Positions 48,893 to 58,107 of a DNA stretch of 64,000 nt are shown piece after piece; positions within the stretch are counted from its first letter, which is position 1; every line of letters begins with the position of its first letter. The notes under the pieces are model-generated. The model was not told the origin of the DNA, ran no database searches, and saw nothing but the letters and a program-made list of their open reading frames with translations. Both the position numbers and the translations under genes were made by a program. The stretch lies in NCBI RefSeq assembly GCF_003330845.1, contig NZ_CP026121.1, positions 186,001-250,000 of the forward strand. Reading direction: 5' to 3'. The stretch is from Streptomyces sp. Go-475. Lineage in GTDB: Bacteria > Actinomycetota > Actinomycetes > Streptomycetales > Streptomycetaceae.

Positions 48893-50320
48893 GCCGCGCG
48901 GCACTCGCTGGTCGGTGAGTCCGCGGCCGTGGAGCGGCTGGGTGCGCCAGTGCGCCGTGAGCGTCCGGTCCGCGAGCGAGCAGGTCAGCGCCAGCCGGTG
49001 CGGGGTCTCCAGGAACGCCACCTCCACGGCGAGCGTGCCGGCGTCGGTCCAGCCGCCGCTGACGGCGGTCGGCAGGGGCTCCTCGGCCACCGTCCAGCCC
49101 GGCGGGCCGCCGAGCCGCAGGTCCAGCCGGCCCTCGCGTCCTTCCTCGGTGAGGGTCAGCGTCCAGCCGTCCGCGTCCTGTGCGAGCCCGGCCGCCCGCA
49201 CCGGACCGGGCCCGCCGGACGGCGTGAACTCGGCGGCGGCCCACTCCTCGGCCCGCTCCGGCGGTGCGGGCCTGCCCGGGGCGGGCGGCAGCGCGAGCCG
49301 GTCGAGGCGCTCCCGCAGCTCGGCGTCGGCGGCCTCCCGGCCGGGCAGCGGCTCGGGCCCGAAGGCGGGCAGCAGGTGCTTCCAGACCAGGTTCAGGTAC
49401 TCCTGCATGCGCTCGGTCTCCGCGGTGGCCGCGATCACCGCGTCCTGCTCGGGCAGCACCAGGCAGAACTGGCCGTACGCGCCGTCGCCCCGGTAGCCGT
49501 GCCGGGAGATCCAGAACTGGTGGCCGTAGCCCTGGTTCCAGTCGTCCCATCCCCCGTCTCCCATGGCACCGGCGGTCGGTATGTGCGGGCGTGAGGCGCG
49601 GGCCGCCCACCCCTGCGGCAGCAGCCGCTCGCCTTCCCAGACCCCGTCGGACAGGTACAGCTGGCCGAGGCGGGCGACGGCGTCGGTCGGGGCGTACAGG
49701 CCGCTGAAGCCGAGCTCGCGGCCGGTATGGTCGTGCCGCCAGACCACCTCCCCGATGCCGAGCGGGTCCAGCAGCCGGGGCCGCAGGTACTCGCTGAGCG
49801 GCAGGCCGGCCACGCGCTGCACGATCGCGCCGAGGGTGTACGTGGTGGGCTGGTTGTAGGCGAAGACCGTGCCCGGGTCACGGTCGGGCGGCAGCAGCAG
49901 GAACCCGCGGACGGGCTCCGCGGGGTCGCGCGCGTACGCCTCCTCGACGGTCTCCCGCTCGTGGCCGCTCGCCATGGACGCCACGTGCCGCACGAGCATG
50001 GCCCGGCTGCGCGGGTCGGTGATGTCTGCCTCGAACTCCGGGAAGTACGAGAGCACCGGCGCGTCGAAGTCGAGCAGTCCCTCGGCCTCGGCCAGCGCGG
50101 CGGCGGTGCCGGTGAAGCTCTTGCTGAGCGAGTACAGCAGCTGGGGGCGGCCGGGGGTGTACGGCGCCCACCAGCCGGAGGCGACCAGCCGGCCGTGCCG
50201 CACGATCATCAGGCTGTGCGGCTCGATCCCGGGGGCGGCTTCGAGGGCGTCGAGGAAGGCGAGGACGCCGGACGCGTCGACGCCCTGGGCGGCGGGGTCG
50301 GAGGGTGAGAGCACGGTCAT
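48884..50320 (-). CDS. Beta-lactamase-family serine hydrolase
   Basis: A 478-residue protein of the penicillin-binding/beta-lactamase class C fold (esterase EstB type). The catalytic SxxK is in LLYSLSKSFTGTAAALAEAE, the YxN-like motif is FAYNQPTTYTLG, and the third motif region is HGYRGDGAYGQFCLVLPEQD. A C-terminal lipocalin-like beta domain (about 350-478) follows. There is no signal peptide, so it is probably a cytosolic esterase or peptidase rather than a true beta-lactamase. The start ATG at 50320 matches family length. Confidence 0.9.
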   Translation of the reverse strand: MTVLSPSDPAAQGVDASGVLAFLDALEAAPGIEPHSLMIVRHGRLVASGWWAPYTPGRPQLLYSLSKSFTGTAAALAEAEGLLDFDAPVLSYFPEFEADITDPRSRAMLVRHVASMASGHERETVEEAYARDPAEPVRGFLLLPPDRDPGTVFAYNQPTTYTLGAIVQRVAGLPLSEYLRPRLLDPLGIGEVVWRHDHTGRELGFSGLYAPTDAVARLGQLYLSDGVWEGERLLPQGWAARASRPHIPTAGAMGDGGWDDWNQGYGHQFWISRHGYRGDGAYGQFCLVLPEQDAVIAATAETERMQEYLNLVWKHLLPAFGPEPLPGREAADAELRERLDRLALPPAPGRPAPPERAEEWAAAEFTPSGGPGPVRAAGLAQDADGWTLTLTEEGREGRLDLRLGGPPGWTVAEEPLPTAVSGGWTDAGTLAVEVAFLETPHRLALTCSLADRTLTAHWRTQPLHGRGLTDQRVPRGSV

Positions 50321-50392
50321 GCCGGCATCCTGCCTCGCCGGCGGACCTTGATCGAGCCGTTTTCCCGCCCGATGTCAGGGGACTCGGCGGTT

Positions 50393-51364
50393 ATGGTGCA
50401 AATCGGATACACGATGATGACCGAGCAGGCCGGCCCCCGCGAGCTCGTCGACCACGTGGTGCGGGCCGAGGAGGCGGGCTTCGACTTCTCGGTGACCTCC
50501 GACCACTACTTCCCGTGGCTGCGCTCGCAGGGCCATTCGCCGTACGCCTGGGCGGTGCTCGGCGCTGCCGCCCAGGCCACGTCGCGTATCCCGCTGATGA
50601 CGTACGTGACGTGTCCGACGTTCCGCTACCACCCGGCGGTGGTGGCGCAGAAGGCGGCGACCGTGCAGTTGCTGTCCGAGGGCCGGTTCCGGCTGGGGCT
50701 GGGCTCGGGCGAGAACCTCAACGAGCACGTGGTGGGCGGCGGCTGGCCGTCCGTCGACGTCCGGCACGAGATGTTCGAGGAGGCCGTGGAGATCATCCGC
50801 GCCCTCTTCAAGGGCGGTCACGTCAACCACCGCGGCACGCACTTCGACGTGGAGTCGGCCCGGTTGTGGGACCTGCCGGAGGAGGCCCCGCCCATCGGCA
50901 TCGCCGTCTCCGGCGAGCGGTCCTGCGAACTCGCGGGCCGGCTCGGCGACCTGGTGATCGCGACCGAGCCCAAGGCGGGCCTGCTGGAGGCGTTCGACCG
51001 GCACGGCGGCGCGGGCAAGCCCCGCGTGGGCCAGCTGCCCGTGTGCTACGACCCCGACCGGGACACGGCCATCAAGCGGGCGCACTCCCAGTTCCGCTGG
51101 TTCGGCAGCGGTTGGAAGGTCAACTCGGAGCTGCCGCACCCGGACTCCTTCGAGGCGGCGACCCAGTTCGTCACACAGGACGACGTCGCCGACTCCATCC
51201 CGTGCGGCGACGACCCGGACGCGTTCGTGGAGGCCGTACGCCCCTACGCCGAGGCCGGCTTCACCGAGATCGCCCTGGTCCAGATCGGCGGCGAGTCCCA
51301 GCCGGCGTATCTGGACTGGTCGGAGAAGACCCTGCTGCCCGCCCTGCGCGACGCGTTCGGCTGA
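50393..51364 (+). CDS. LLM-class F420-dependent oxidoreductase
   Basis: A 323-residue TIM-barrel luciferase-like monooxygenase/oxidoreductase. VQIGYTMMTEQAGPRELVDH opens the barrel; DFSVTSDHYFPWLRSQGHSP and LLSEGRFRLGLGSGENLNEH are characteristic of the F420-dependent glucose-6-phosphate dehydrogenase-like branch, ending GFTEIALVQIGG. It should transfer hydride with coenzyme F420; the substrate is unknown. The ATG at 50393 is the family-consistent start. Its last 104 bases are overlapped by an antisense ORF from the next gene. Confidence 0.9.
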   Translation: MVQIGYTMMTEQAGPRELVDHVVRAEEAGFDFSVTSDHYFPWLRSQGHSPYAWAVLGAAAQATSRIPLMTYVTCPTFRYHPAVVAQKAATVQLLSEGRFRLGLGSGENLNEHVVGGGWPSVDVRHEMFEEAVEIIRALFKGGHVNHRGTHFDVESARLWDLPEEAPPIGIAVSGERSCELAGRLGDLVIATEPKAGLLEAFDRHGGAGKPRVGQLPVCYDPDRDTAIKRAHSQFRWFGSGWKVNSELPHPDSFEAATQFVTQDDVADSIPCGDDPDAFVEAVRPYAEAGFTEIALVQIGGESQPAYLDWSEKTLLPALRDAFG

Positions 51365-51953
51365 GGTCCTCCGCGAGCGCCTCCACGACCTGACCGACCA
51401 GAAGAGCCCTCCGGCCCGGGGGGCTCTTCTTCACGAGCGCGCTGACCCGCTGCGCCTCCTCGGTGCTGGGCAGGGCCCCGGCCAGGAGGAGGGGCAGCAG
51501 CAGGCGCCGGACGAGCAGTTCGCTCTCGGAGGTGACCTGCGGCCGGCGCACCACCGAGACGTTCACGCGGACCGCGTGCTCGTTGCCCGGCGGGACGCCC
51601 GGCCGGTCCGTCTCGATCGCGGCGTAGCGGAAACCGTGCGCCTGGTCGCAGGGCGGGCAGCCGGCCGGGCCGCGGGCGAGCCGGTCGCCGCAGCCGGGGC
51701 ACGTGAGCCGGTCGAGGGCGGCGTCCACCACCCGCCAGTCGTGCCGGTCGGGTTCGGCCGCGACCATCTCGGCCAGCGCCGTCTCCTGCTCCGCGTCGGT
51801 GACGTCCCACCCTCGCAGGAAGGCGGCCCACGCCTCCTCCACGATGCCGTCGACGAGTGCGCGGCACGCATCGCAGCCGGGGGCACCGCCGTATTCGTAC
51901 CCGCCGCACTCCGCGCAGCGGCGCGGCACGGCGCCGATCTCAGGTCGCACCAT
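51261..51953 (-). CDS. Zinc-ribbon hypothetical protein with long antisense 3' overlap
   Basis: A 230-residue protein with two zinc-ribbon-like pairs, RRCAECGGYEYGGAPGCDAC and TCPGCGDRLARGPAGCPPC, followed by a helical region (SELLVRRLLLPLLLAGALPS and RRALLVGQVVEALAEDL). The last about 35 residues are Arg/Gly/Pro-rich and are read from the antisense of the LLM gene, so they probably reflect loss of the original stop. The ATG at 51953 is chosen; ATG 51962 is possible. The family is not recognised, and a nucleic-acid or metal-binding role is only suggested by the cysteines. Confidence 0.68.
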   Translation of the reverse strand: MVRPEIGAVPRRCAECGGYEYGGAPGCDACRALVDGIVEEAWAAFLRGWDVTDAEQETALAEMVAAEPDRHDWRVVDAALDRLTCPGCGDRLARGPAGCPPCDQAHGFRYAAIETDRPGVPPGNEHAVRVNVSVVRRPQVTSESELLVRRLLLPLLLAGALPSTEEAQRVSALVKKSPPGRRALLVGQVVEALAEDLSRTRRAGRAAGSSPTSPDTPAGTRRRSGPGRSR

Positions 51954-52105
51954 GCCGGGCATCCTCGCGCAGGCGAGCCGCGTGGGGGAACGGATTAAAC
52001 AGGGCGGCACCCCCACCGGCGGTGAACGGCGAGGTCAGCGGGTGCCGGTAGGCTGCCGTGCGCACTTCGCGCAGTTCCGATCAGCCCCCCCCAGGAGAGT
52101 CGTCC

Positions 52106-53161
52106 GTGACCATAGCCCTCACCCCGCCCGAGTCGTCCGCCGTGTCCCCGGATCCCGCGTCCACGGCGCCCGTGTCCGACCTCGTCGCGCGGGACGCGCG
52201 GGAGTTCGGGGCGTACGCCCGGACCGGCGGGTGGGCCTTCGGGCTGAAGGTCGCGCGCAGCGTGCGGCCCGGCGGGCAGGGCGCGGACGAGACGCCGAAG
52301 GTGTCCGCGAAGGAGTTCGCCGAGCTCGCCAGCTGCTCCCCGGAGCGGGTCATGCGCTACTACAAGGCGTGGGACCGGGCGGCCGACGACGGCATGGTCC
52401 CGCACTTCGAGGCCCTGACCCCGGGTCAGGAGGTCGAACTGCCGGACGCCGACGTGTGGCTGAGCTACTACGTCTCCCGCACCAGCGCCGCGTCGGAGCG
52501 CGGCACCGCCATCGCCGAGGCCGCCGAGGCGGAGGGCATCCGGCCCACCAAGGCGCTGGAGGTCGCGGAGAACCCCACCGCCCTGCGGGCCGCGATCCTC
52601 GCCGACCCCTCCACCGCCCGCGCGGCCCGCCAGGCCCTGCTGGACCGGGTCCGCGAGGACCCCGGCCTCCAGTCGGAGCTGGCGCGCGACGTCGTGCGCA
52701 CCGACGAACTGAAGAAGGCCGTCGCCGGGGAGAGCAGGGCCGCCGACCGCATCGGCTACGTGCGCCAGATCGCGGAGTCGGGGCAGATCAGGACGCCTGC
52801 CGGGCAGACCGTCGAGGCGCCCGCCGACCTCCGCCAGGAGGCCGAGCGGCACCTGTCCCTCCTCGACGAACTGGACGAGGGCGAGGACGCCGGCGAGTGG
52901 GCCGCCGAGGCGTACGACACCATGAAGTCCCTGGTCGTGGAGGCCGTGGAGGCCGACCCGGGGCTGCGCGTGCAGGAGCGGCGCACGAAGTTCTACAGCA
53001 GTCTGCAGAAGGCGACCAAGGTGTTCGAGGAGCTGACCTTCGACGACGTCCCGGAGTTCTTCGAGGACGACATGGTCACGCAGTTGGAGGAGCTCCAGCG
53101 GGCCGTGGCCGTGTGCATCGAGTCGCTGCGCGGAGCCCGCGGGAATCACCCGGAGGGCTGA
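52106..53161 (+). CDS. Conserved hypothetical protein (possible DNA-binding)
   Basis: A 351-residue acidic soluble protein. After a Pro/Ser-rich start, FGAYARTGGWAFGLKVARSV and VSAKEFAELASCSPERVMRYYKAW resemble a helix-turn-helix with following helix; the rest is helical (LLDELDEGEDAGEWAAEAYD, FDDVPEFFEDDMVTQLEEL). The GTG at 52106 follows AGGAG. Proteins of this kind are common in Streptomyces, but I do not know a function. It lies 62 bases before the SsgA-like gene on the same strand. Confidence 0.78.
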   Translation: MTIALTPPESSAVSPDPASTAPVSDLVARDAREFGAYARTGGWAFGLKVARSVRPGGQGADETPKVSAKEFAELASCSPERVMRYYKAWDRAADDGMVPHFEALTPGQEVELPDADVWLSYYVSRTSAASERGTAIAEAAEAEGIRPTKALEVAENPTALRAAILADPSTARAARQALLDRVREDPGLQSELARDVVRTDELKKAVAGESRAADRIGYVRQIAESGQIRTPAGQTVEAPADLRQEAERHLSLLDELDEGEDAGEWAAEAYDTMKSLVVEAVEADPGLRVQERRTKFYSSLQKATKVFEELTFDDVPEFFEDDMVTQLEELQRAVAVCIESLRGARGNHPEG

Positions 53162-53223
53162 GCATCTTGTGCGGATGGGGGGTACTAGAGGGCTCTACGT
53201 CGGTTCTTCCCGGAGGCCCTCTC

Positions 53224-53649
53224 GTGAACTCCTTCGTGCACAAGACCCTGGTGGTGCAGCTCCAGGCGGGTGACACGGATCGCTTCTCCGTGCTCGCCCA
53301 CCTGAGCTACGACGCCGCCGACCCGTTCGCCGTCACCGTCGTCTTCAGTCACGACGGCCGTGTCCTCGCCCGGTGGCAGCTGGACCGGGAGATGCTCGCC
53401 GACGGTCTGCGGCGTCCGGTCGGGGTCGGGGACGTGCGGATGCGTCCCGAGTCGCGGGGCGTGTGGCAGGAGCTGCGCATGGAGTTCCTGGGCGATGCCC
53501 GCCCCGACGGGGGCCGCCACCACGCGGTGGTGTTCGCCTGGGCCCCGGCGTTCGCGGCGTTCCTGCGGGAGACCCACGAGATGGTCCCGCCGGGCCGCGA
53601 GGAGGTCCGCGTCGACGACTTCCTCGCGGACGTCATCGCCGGGGGCTGA
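53224..53649 (+). CDS. SsgA-like protein (SALP) of sporulation/cell division
   Basis: A 141-residue SsgA-like protein. The SALP hallmarks are AHLSYDAADPFAVTVVF, WQLDREMLADGLRRPVGVGD and VRMRPESRG, ending VPPGREEVRVDDFLADVI. SALPs are unique to sporulating actinomycetes and control septum site selection, FtsZ placement and spore-wall assembly. The GTG at 53224 follows GGAGG. Which of SsgA-SsgG-type paralogues it corresponds to cannot be told from sequence alone. Confidence 0.93.
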   Translation: MNSFVHKTLVVQLQAGDTDRFSVLAHLSYDAADPFAVTVVFSHDGRVLARWQLDREMLADGLRRPVGVGDVRMRPESRGVWQELRMEFLGDARPDGGRHHAVVFAWAPAFAAFLRETHEMVPPGREEVRVDDFLADVIAGG

Positions 53650-53678
53650 GCCGCGGCGACCGGGGCGGGCTCCGCCGG

Positions 53679-54176
53679 TCACCTGGAGGTGTGGCGGTGC
53701 CGGGTCCACAGGGGCAGGGCGAACCAGCACAGCAGGTACCAGCCGACCACGCCGGCCACCAGGTAGGGCACGAAGCCGTCGTGGGTGGCCACGCGCAGGA
53801 TCAGCAGCAGTGAGGCGGTCGTGGTGGCCAGCAGCAGCACGAGGCCGAGCAGCGTCAGCCGGGACGCCAGCTGCACCGCCTGGGGTTTGACGCGCCGCCC
53901 GGAGACGAGGCGGTGCAGGGACACCGGCCCGATCAGCGCCCCGGTCGCGCACGCGCCGAGCACGACCGTCACCAGGTAGATCATCTGGTCCGTGTCGGTC
54001 AGGTCGTCGTACTTCTCGGTGAACACCACGGTGAGCAGAAAGCCGAACAAGATCTGCACGCCCATCTGCGCCACGCGGACCTCCTGGATGAGCTCCTGCC
54101 ACATCCGGTCCGCTCTCTCCTCCTCGGTCTCGTTGCGCCCCCGGCGCCTGGCCCCGCCCTCTGCCGTGTCGGTCAC
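53679..54176 (-). CDS. DUF6328 membrane protein
   Basis: A 165-residue membrane protein with four predicted helices. RADRMWQELIQEVRVAQMGV and QILFGFLLTVVFTEKYDDLT at the start match the DUF6328 family, followed by MIYLVTVVLGACATGALIGP and two C-terminal helices. The GTG at 54176 (VTDTAEGGARR) follows GGGAGGACGC. The function is unknown. It diverges from the small gene at 54329 across 152 bases. Confidence 0.85.
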   Translation of the reverse strand: MTDTAEGGARRRGRNETEEERADRMWQELIQEVRVAQMGVQILFGFLLTVVFTEKYDDLTDTDQMIYLVTVVLGACATGALIGPVSLHRLVSGRRVKPQAVQLASRLTLLGLVLLLATTTASLLLILRVATHDGFVPYLVAGVVGWYLLCWFALPLWTRHRHTSR

Positions 54177-54258
54177 TGCGTCCTCCCGGTGTGACAACTC
54201 GCGCGTCCTTCCTCCTGGGCGGGTTCCCCGGAAAGGACCGTCCTCCCGGCCCGCGCGC

Positions 54259-54284
54259 GGTTTGAGCGATCAGGGGGCGGTTAC
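54259..54284 (+). promoter_or_regulatory. Candidate SigB-type promoter
   Basis: GGTT (54259-54262), 16 bases, then GGTTAC (54279-54284) fits the relaxed SigB pattern GNNT, 14-16 bases, GGGTAC with one mismatch. It is 45 bases upstream of the hypothetical gene at 54329. Confidence 0.35.
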
Positions 54285-54328
54285 ACGGACGGCGCGAATG
54301 ACGCAGAGACCGAGGAGGTCGTGGACGC

Positions 54329-54673
54329 ATGTCCGGTACGCAGCTCACCGTGACGCTCAGCGGCGGAGGCGCCGACGACGCGCGAGCGGTCGTCCGGGCC
54401 CTGGAAGGGACGTTCGGGGCGCCGGACGAGCTTCCCGCCGACGAGAACGCGACGGTGCACATGGCGACCTTCGACGGCGCGCAGGCCGGTGCCGGCACAG
54501 GCACCGAGGAGGGCGCCGGGCGGCTGTCCGCGCCGGTGACGGTCACCGTGCAGGGCACTCCGGAGGCGGTGCGGCGGGCGAGCGACACGCTCACCCGGGC
54601 CTTCACGGCACGCGACGACGGTGCCGCCTCCGGCGACCAGGAGCAGGAGAGGCAACTGCTCCTGGTGCCGTGA
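54329..54673 (+). CDS. Hypothetical protein (114 aa)
   Basis: A 114-residue acidic protein, MSGTQLTVTLSGGGADDARA followed by VVRALEGTFG and VTVTVQGTPEAVRRASDTLT. The two beta-alpha patterns, VTVTLSGGG...ALEGTFG and VTVTVQGTPEAVRRASDTL, suggest a small ferredoxin-like alpha/beta fold. GAGGAGG lies about 12 bases before the ATG. No known family is recognised. It converges with the aldo-keto reductase gene, 9 bases away. Confidence 0.68.
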   Translation: MSGTQLTVTLSGGGADDARAVVRALEGTFGAPDELPADENATVHMATFDGAQAGAGTGTEEGAGRLSAPVTVTVQGTPEAVRRASDTLTRAFTARDDGAASGDQEQERQLLLVP

Positions 54674-54682
54674 GGGCGAGCC

Positions 54683-55666
54683 CTACCAGCGGTTCTCCAC
54701 CTGCTCCCGGATCCGCCGCTCGTACAGGTCGCGGATGGCCGTGAGCGTCTCGCCGGGCAGCTCCGGCAGCCGGGCGGCGGCCGCGTTGGCGCGGGCCTGC
54801 TCGGGCGAGCGGGCCCCCGGGATCACGGTCGTCACGCCGGGCTGCTCGATGATCCAGCGCAGTGCCAGTTGGGCCGGGGTGTACCCCTCGGGGGCGAGCG
54901 CGGCGAACTCGGCGGCCGCCTCGACGCCCGTGGCGTAGTCGACGCCGGAGAAGGTCTCGCCCACGTCGAAGGACGCGCCGTGCCGGTTGTAGGTGCGGTG
55001 GTCGTTCTCGGGGAAGACCGTGTCCCGCGTGTACTTGCCCGACAGCAGGCCGGAGGCCAGCGGGACGCGGGCGATGATGCCCACGCCGGCCTCCCGGGCG
55101 GCCGGGAGGACCTCGCGCAGGGGCTTCATGCGGAACGGGTTGAGGATGATCTGCACGCTCGCCACGCCCGGCCGGGCGATCGCGGTCAGCGCCTCGGCGC
55201 AGGTCTCGACGCTGACGCCGTACGCCGCGATCCGCTCCTCCTCGACCAGGGTGTCGAGGGCGTCGAACACCTCGTCCGTGGAGTAGACGGGCGTCGGCGG
55301 GCAGTGCAGCTGCACCAGGTCGACGCGGTCGACGCCGAGGTTGCGCCGGGAGCGGTCGTTCCAGGCGCGGAAGTTGTCGAGCACGTAGTTCTCGGGGATC
55401 TGCTCGACCCGGCGGCCCATCTTGGTGGCGACCAGGACGTGCAGGTCCGGCCGGCCCGCGAGGAACGCGGCGATGGTCTGCTCGCTGCGGCCGTCGCCGT
55501 AGACGTCGGCGGTGTCGAAGAAGGTCACTCCGGCCTCGGCCGCCGCCTCCAGGACCGCGAGGGCTTCCTTGTCGTCGACGTCTCCCCAGTCGGCACCCAG
55601 CTGCCACGTACCGAGACCGACGACGGAAGCGTGCTGGCCCGACCTGTCGAATATGCGCTCGTCCAT
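54683..55666 (-). CDS. Aldo/keto reductase
   Basis: A 327-residue (beta/alpha)8 NADPH-dependent reductase. The tetrad is visible: Asp in FFDTADVYGDGRSE, its Tyr, Lys in VLVATKMGRRVEQ and His in DLVQLHCPP. VIPGARSPEQARANAAA near the C-terminus binds the cofactor phosphate. This is the general AKR class that reduces aldehydes or ketones of unassigned type. The ATG at 55666 is the family start. The gene is convergent with a small hypothetical gene and divergent from the cholesterol-oxidase-like gene at 55806. Confidence 0.93.
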   Translation of the reverse strand: MDERIFDRSGQHASVVGLGTWQLGADWGDVDDKEALAVLEAAAEAGVTFFDTADVYGDGRSEQTIAAFLAGRPDLHVLVATKMGRRVEQIPENYVLDNFRAWNDRSRRNLGVDRVDLVQLHCPPTPVYSTDEVFDALDTLVEEERIAAYGVSVETCAEALTAIARPGVASVQIILNPFRMKPLREVLPAAREAGVGIIARVPLASGLLSGKYTRDTVFPENDHRTYNRHGASFDVGETFSGVDYATGVEAAAEFAALAPEGYTPAQLALRWIIEQPGVTTVIPGARSPEQARANAAAARLPELPGETLTAIRDLYERRIREQVENRW

Positions 55667-55805
55667 GGGCGTCAGTCTGTCATCCGTCAGGGTCCCGCGT
55701 GGAAGGTACTGGTCCGGTCCGCCGACCCCACCGGATTCACTCGCACGAGTGAATAGCGGGGGCGGGGACATGCCACGTGTCAACGCGCCTCTAGCGTGAC
55801 TGCAC

Positions 55806-57533
55806 GTGACACCTGGTGCGGAGAGCAACTTCCCTTCGGGCGCCTCGCCCTGGACGCGCCGGTGCTTCCTCCGCACGGCGGCCGCGCTGGCCGTCGTGCC
55901 GGGTCTGCCGGCGGATCCGGCGGTGGCCGCCGCGGAGCTGCCGGACTTCCCGGCGGACGTCGCGCTGTACCGCTCGGCGTACCGGAACTGGGTCGGCGAG
56001 ATCACCGCCGACGGCCTGTGGGCGTGCGCGCCGGACGACCCGGAGCAGGTGGTCGCGGTCGTCAACTGGGCGTGGCGGCACGGGTGGCGGGTGCGGGCGC
56101 GGGGCGCCGCGCACGGCTGGTCGCCCCTGACGGTGACGGAGGGGACGGCGTCCGGTGCGCCTGTCCTCCTCGTCGACACCGCGCCCCACCTCACCGGACT
56201 CGCCCTGGACTCCCCCACGGCCGTGCGCGCCGGGACGGGCGTGACCATGGAGGCCCTGCTCGCCTACCTGGAGGAGCACGGCCTGGGCGTCACGGCCGCG
56301 CCGGCACCCGGGATCCTCACCCTCGGCGGGGTCCTGGCCGTGGACGGACACGGCACCGCCGTCCCGGCGCGGGGCGAGCGGCGGCTCCCCGGGCACACGT
56401 ACGGCTCGCTCAGCAATCTGGTGCTGTCCCTGACGGCGGTCGTGTGGGACTCCCGGGCCGGGGCGTACGTACTGCGCACCTTCCACCGCGACGAGGCGGA
56501 CGGCGCCGGGCTCCTGACCCACCTGGGGCGGTCGCTGGTGACCGAGGTGGTGCTGCGGGTGGGGGACAACACCCAGTTGCGGTGCGTGAGCCGTACGGAC
56601 ATCCCGGCCGGCGAGCTGTTCGCCGCGCCCGGTTCCGGCGGGCGGACGTTCGCGAGCTTCCTGGAGGAGGCCGGCCGGGTCGAGGCGATCTGGTTCGCCT
56701 TCACCGAGCACCCCTGGCTGAAGGTGTGGAGCGTCTCCCCCACCCGCCCGCTGACCTCGCGGACGGTGACGCGGCCGTACAACTACCCCTTCTCCGACAA
56801 CGTCCCGGCCCCGGTGGCGGAGCTGGTGGGCCGGATGACGTCGGAGGCGGCCTGGTACCTCGCGCCGGTGCTCGGCAACGCGCAGTACGACGCGGCGGCA
56901 CTCGGGCTGGTGGCGACGCTGTCGGCCGACCTGTGGGGGCCGTCCAAGAACACGCTGCTGTACCTGAAGCCGAGCACCCTGAAGGTCCATGCCAACGGTT
57001 ACGCGGTCCTCACCTCGCGGGACGGGGTGCAGCGGGTCGTCGCCGAGTTCGCCGCGTTCCACCGGGAGCGGCTCACGGCGTACGCCGCCCGGGGCAGCTT
57101 CCCGGTCAACGGCTCGGTGGAGATCCGGGTGACCGGGCTGGACGACCCGGGCGACGTCGGGACGCCTGGGGCCCGTCCGCCGCTGCTGTCCGCGCTCCGG
57201 CCGCGCGCGGACCACCCCGAGTGGGACACGGCCGTGTGGCTGGACGTCCTGACCCTGCCGGGCACACCGGACGCGGAGGTGTTCCTGCGCGAGCTGGAAC
57301 GGTTCCTGCTGCGCACCTGCGACGGCGGTTCCGCCCTGCCCCGGGTCGAGTGGTCCAAGGGGTGGGCCTACACGGACGACGGGGCGTGGAGCGACGGGGA
57401 GGTGCTGGGCTCGGTGGTCCCGGCGGCGGTGGGGACGGCCGAGTGGGCCGAGGCGGACGCGGTGCTGGACCGTCTCGACCCGCACCGCGTCTACGGCAAC
57501 GCCTTCCTGGACCGGCTGTTCGCTAGGGGGTGA
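55806..57533 (+). CDS. Exported FAD oxidase, cholesterol oxidase type II/lactone oxidase-like
   Basis: A 575-residue VAO-family flavoprotein. A Tat-type signal RRCFLRTAAALAVVPGLP ends near AVAAAELPD. The FAD domain follows with VNWAWRHGWRVRARGAAHGW, whose histidine matches the covalent-FAD position of type II cholesterol oxidase, then GILTLGGVLAVDGHGTAVPA. The C-terminal half is like the cholesterol-oxidase substrate domain (YNYPFSDNVPAPVAELVG, KNTLLYLKPSTLKVHANGY). A sterol or sugar-lactone alcohol is the likely substrate. The start is GTG 55806. The end overlaps the convergent TetR gene by 11 bases. Confidence 0.88.
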   Translation: MTPGAESNFPSGASPWTRRCFLRTAAALAVVPGLPADPAVAAAELPDFPADVALYRSAYRNWVGEITADGLWACAPDDPEQVVAVVNWAWRHGWRVRARGAAHGWSPLTVTEGTASGAPVLLVDTAPHLTGLALDSPTAVRAGTGVTMEALLAYLEEHGLGVTAAPAPGILTLGGVLAVDGHGTAVPARGERRLPGHTYGSLSNLVLSLTAVVWDSRAGAYVLRTFHRDEADGAGLLTHLGRSLVTEVVLRVGDNTQLRCVSRTDIPAGELFAAPGSGGRTFASFLEEAGRVEAIWFAFTEHPWLKVWSVSPTRPLTSRTVTRPYNYPFSDNVPAPVAELVGRMTSEAAWYLAPVLGNAQYDAAALGLVATLSADLWGPSKNTLLYLKPSTLKVHANGYAVLTSRDGVQRVVAEFAAFHRERLTAYAARGSFPVNGSVEIRVTGLDDPGDVGTPGARPPLLSALRPRADHPEWDTAVWLDVLTLPGTPDAEVFLRELERFLLRTCDGGSALPRVEWSKGWAYTDDGAWSDGEVLGSVVPAAVGTAEWAEADAVLDRLDPHRVYGNAFLDRLFARG

Positions 57534-58107
57534 GGTGCGCCTGGAGGGCGGGCGCGTACCGGTCCACCAGGTTCTCGACCGTGCTCGCCCGCAGCTCCGG
57601 ACCGCGGGCGATGCCGTACATCACGCCCAGGCCGAGCAGGGCGGCGACGGCCAGTTCGGCGCGCAGGCCCGCGTCGGGGCCGGTGAGGCGGTCGGTGAGG
57701 CGGTCGGTCACCTGGGTGCGGAAGTTGGCGCGCAGGATGTCGCCCTGCTCGCCGTGCAGGGGCGCGAACACGATCCGCAGCAGCGGGTCGGCGCCCTGCT
57801 CGGACTGGCTGACCAGCACGTGCCGGACCATGTGCCGGCCGAGGTCCTCCAGCGGCGCGGCCAGCAGGGCCTCGGCGTCGGCCTCGAAGGACATGACCCG
57901 GGCGAAGAGCGTGTCCTTGTTCCCGAAGTACTTGAGGATCAGCGGCGGGCTGACACCGGCGCGGTCGGCGACCGCCTTGAGCGTGATGTCGGCGTGCGCG
58001 TGCCGGGCCAGCAGGTACCGGGCCGCCCTCAGGATGGCCGCCTTGGTCGACTCGGCGTCCCTGCGGGCCGGTGTGGGCGTGACGGGTGGAGTGCTCACGG
58101 CACTCAT
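57523..58107 (-). CDS. TetR-family regulator of the MFS gene
   Basis: A 194-residue TetR repressor with helix-turn-helix LLARHAHADITLKAVADRAG followed by VSPPLILKYFGNKDTLFARV. The C-terminal domain resembles TetR_C_33-type regulators (VRHVLVSQSEQGADPLLRIV). The ATG at 58107 overlaps the stop of the MFS gene upstream (ATGA), so it is the second gene of that operon. The paired palindromes at 59630-59671, ahead of the MFS start, are its likely operators. GGAGGGAGC precedes the start. Confidence 0.92.
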   Translation of the reverse strand: MSAVSTPPVTPTPARRDAESTKAAILRAARYLLARHAHADITLKAVADRAGVSPPLILKYFGNKDTLFARVMSFEADAEALLAAPLEDLGRHMVRHVLVSQSEQGADPLLRIVFAPLHGEQGDILRANFRTQVTDRLTDRLTGPDAGLRAELAVAALLGLGVMYGIARGPELRASTVENLVDRYAPALQAHLTP

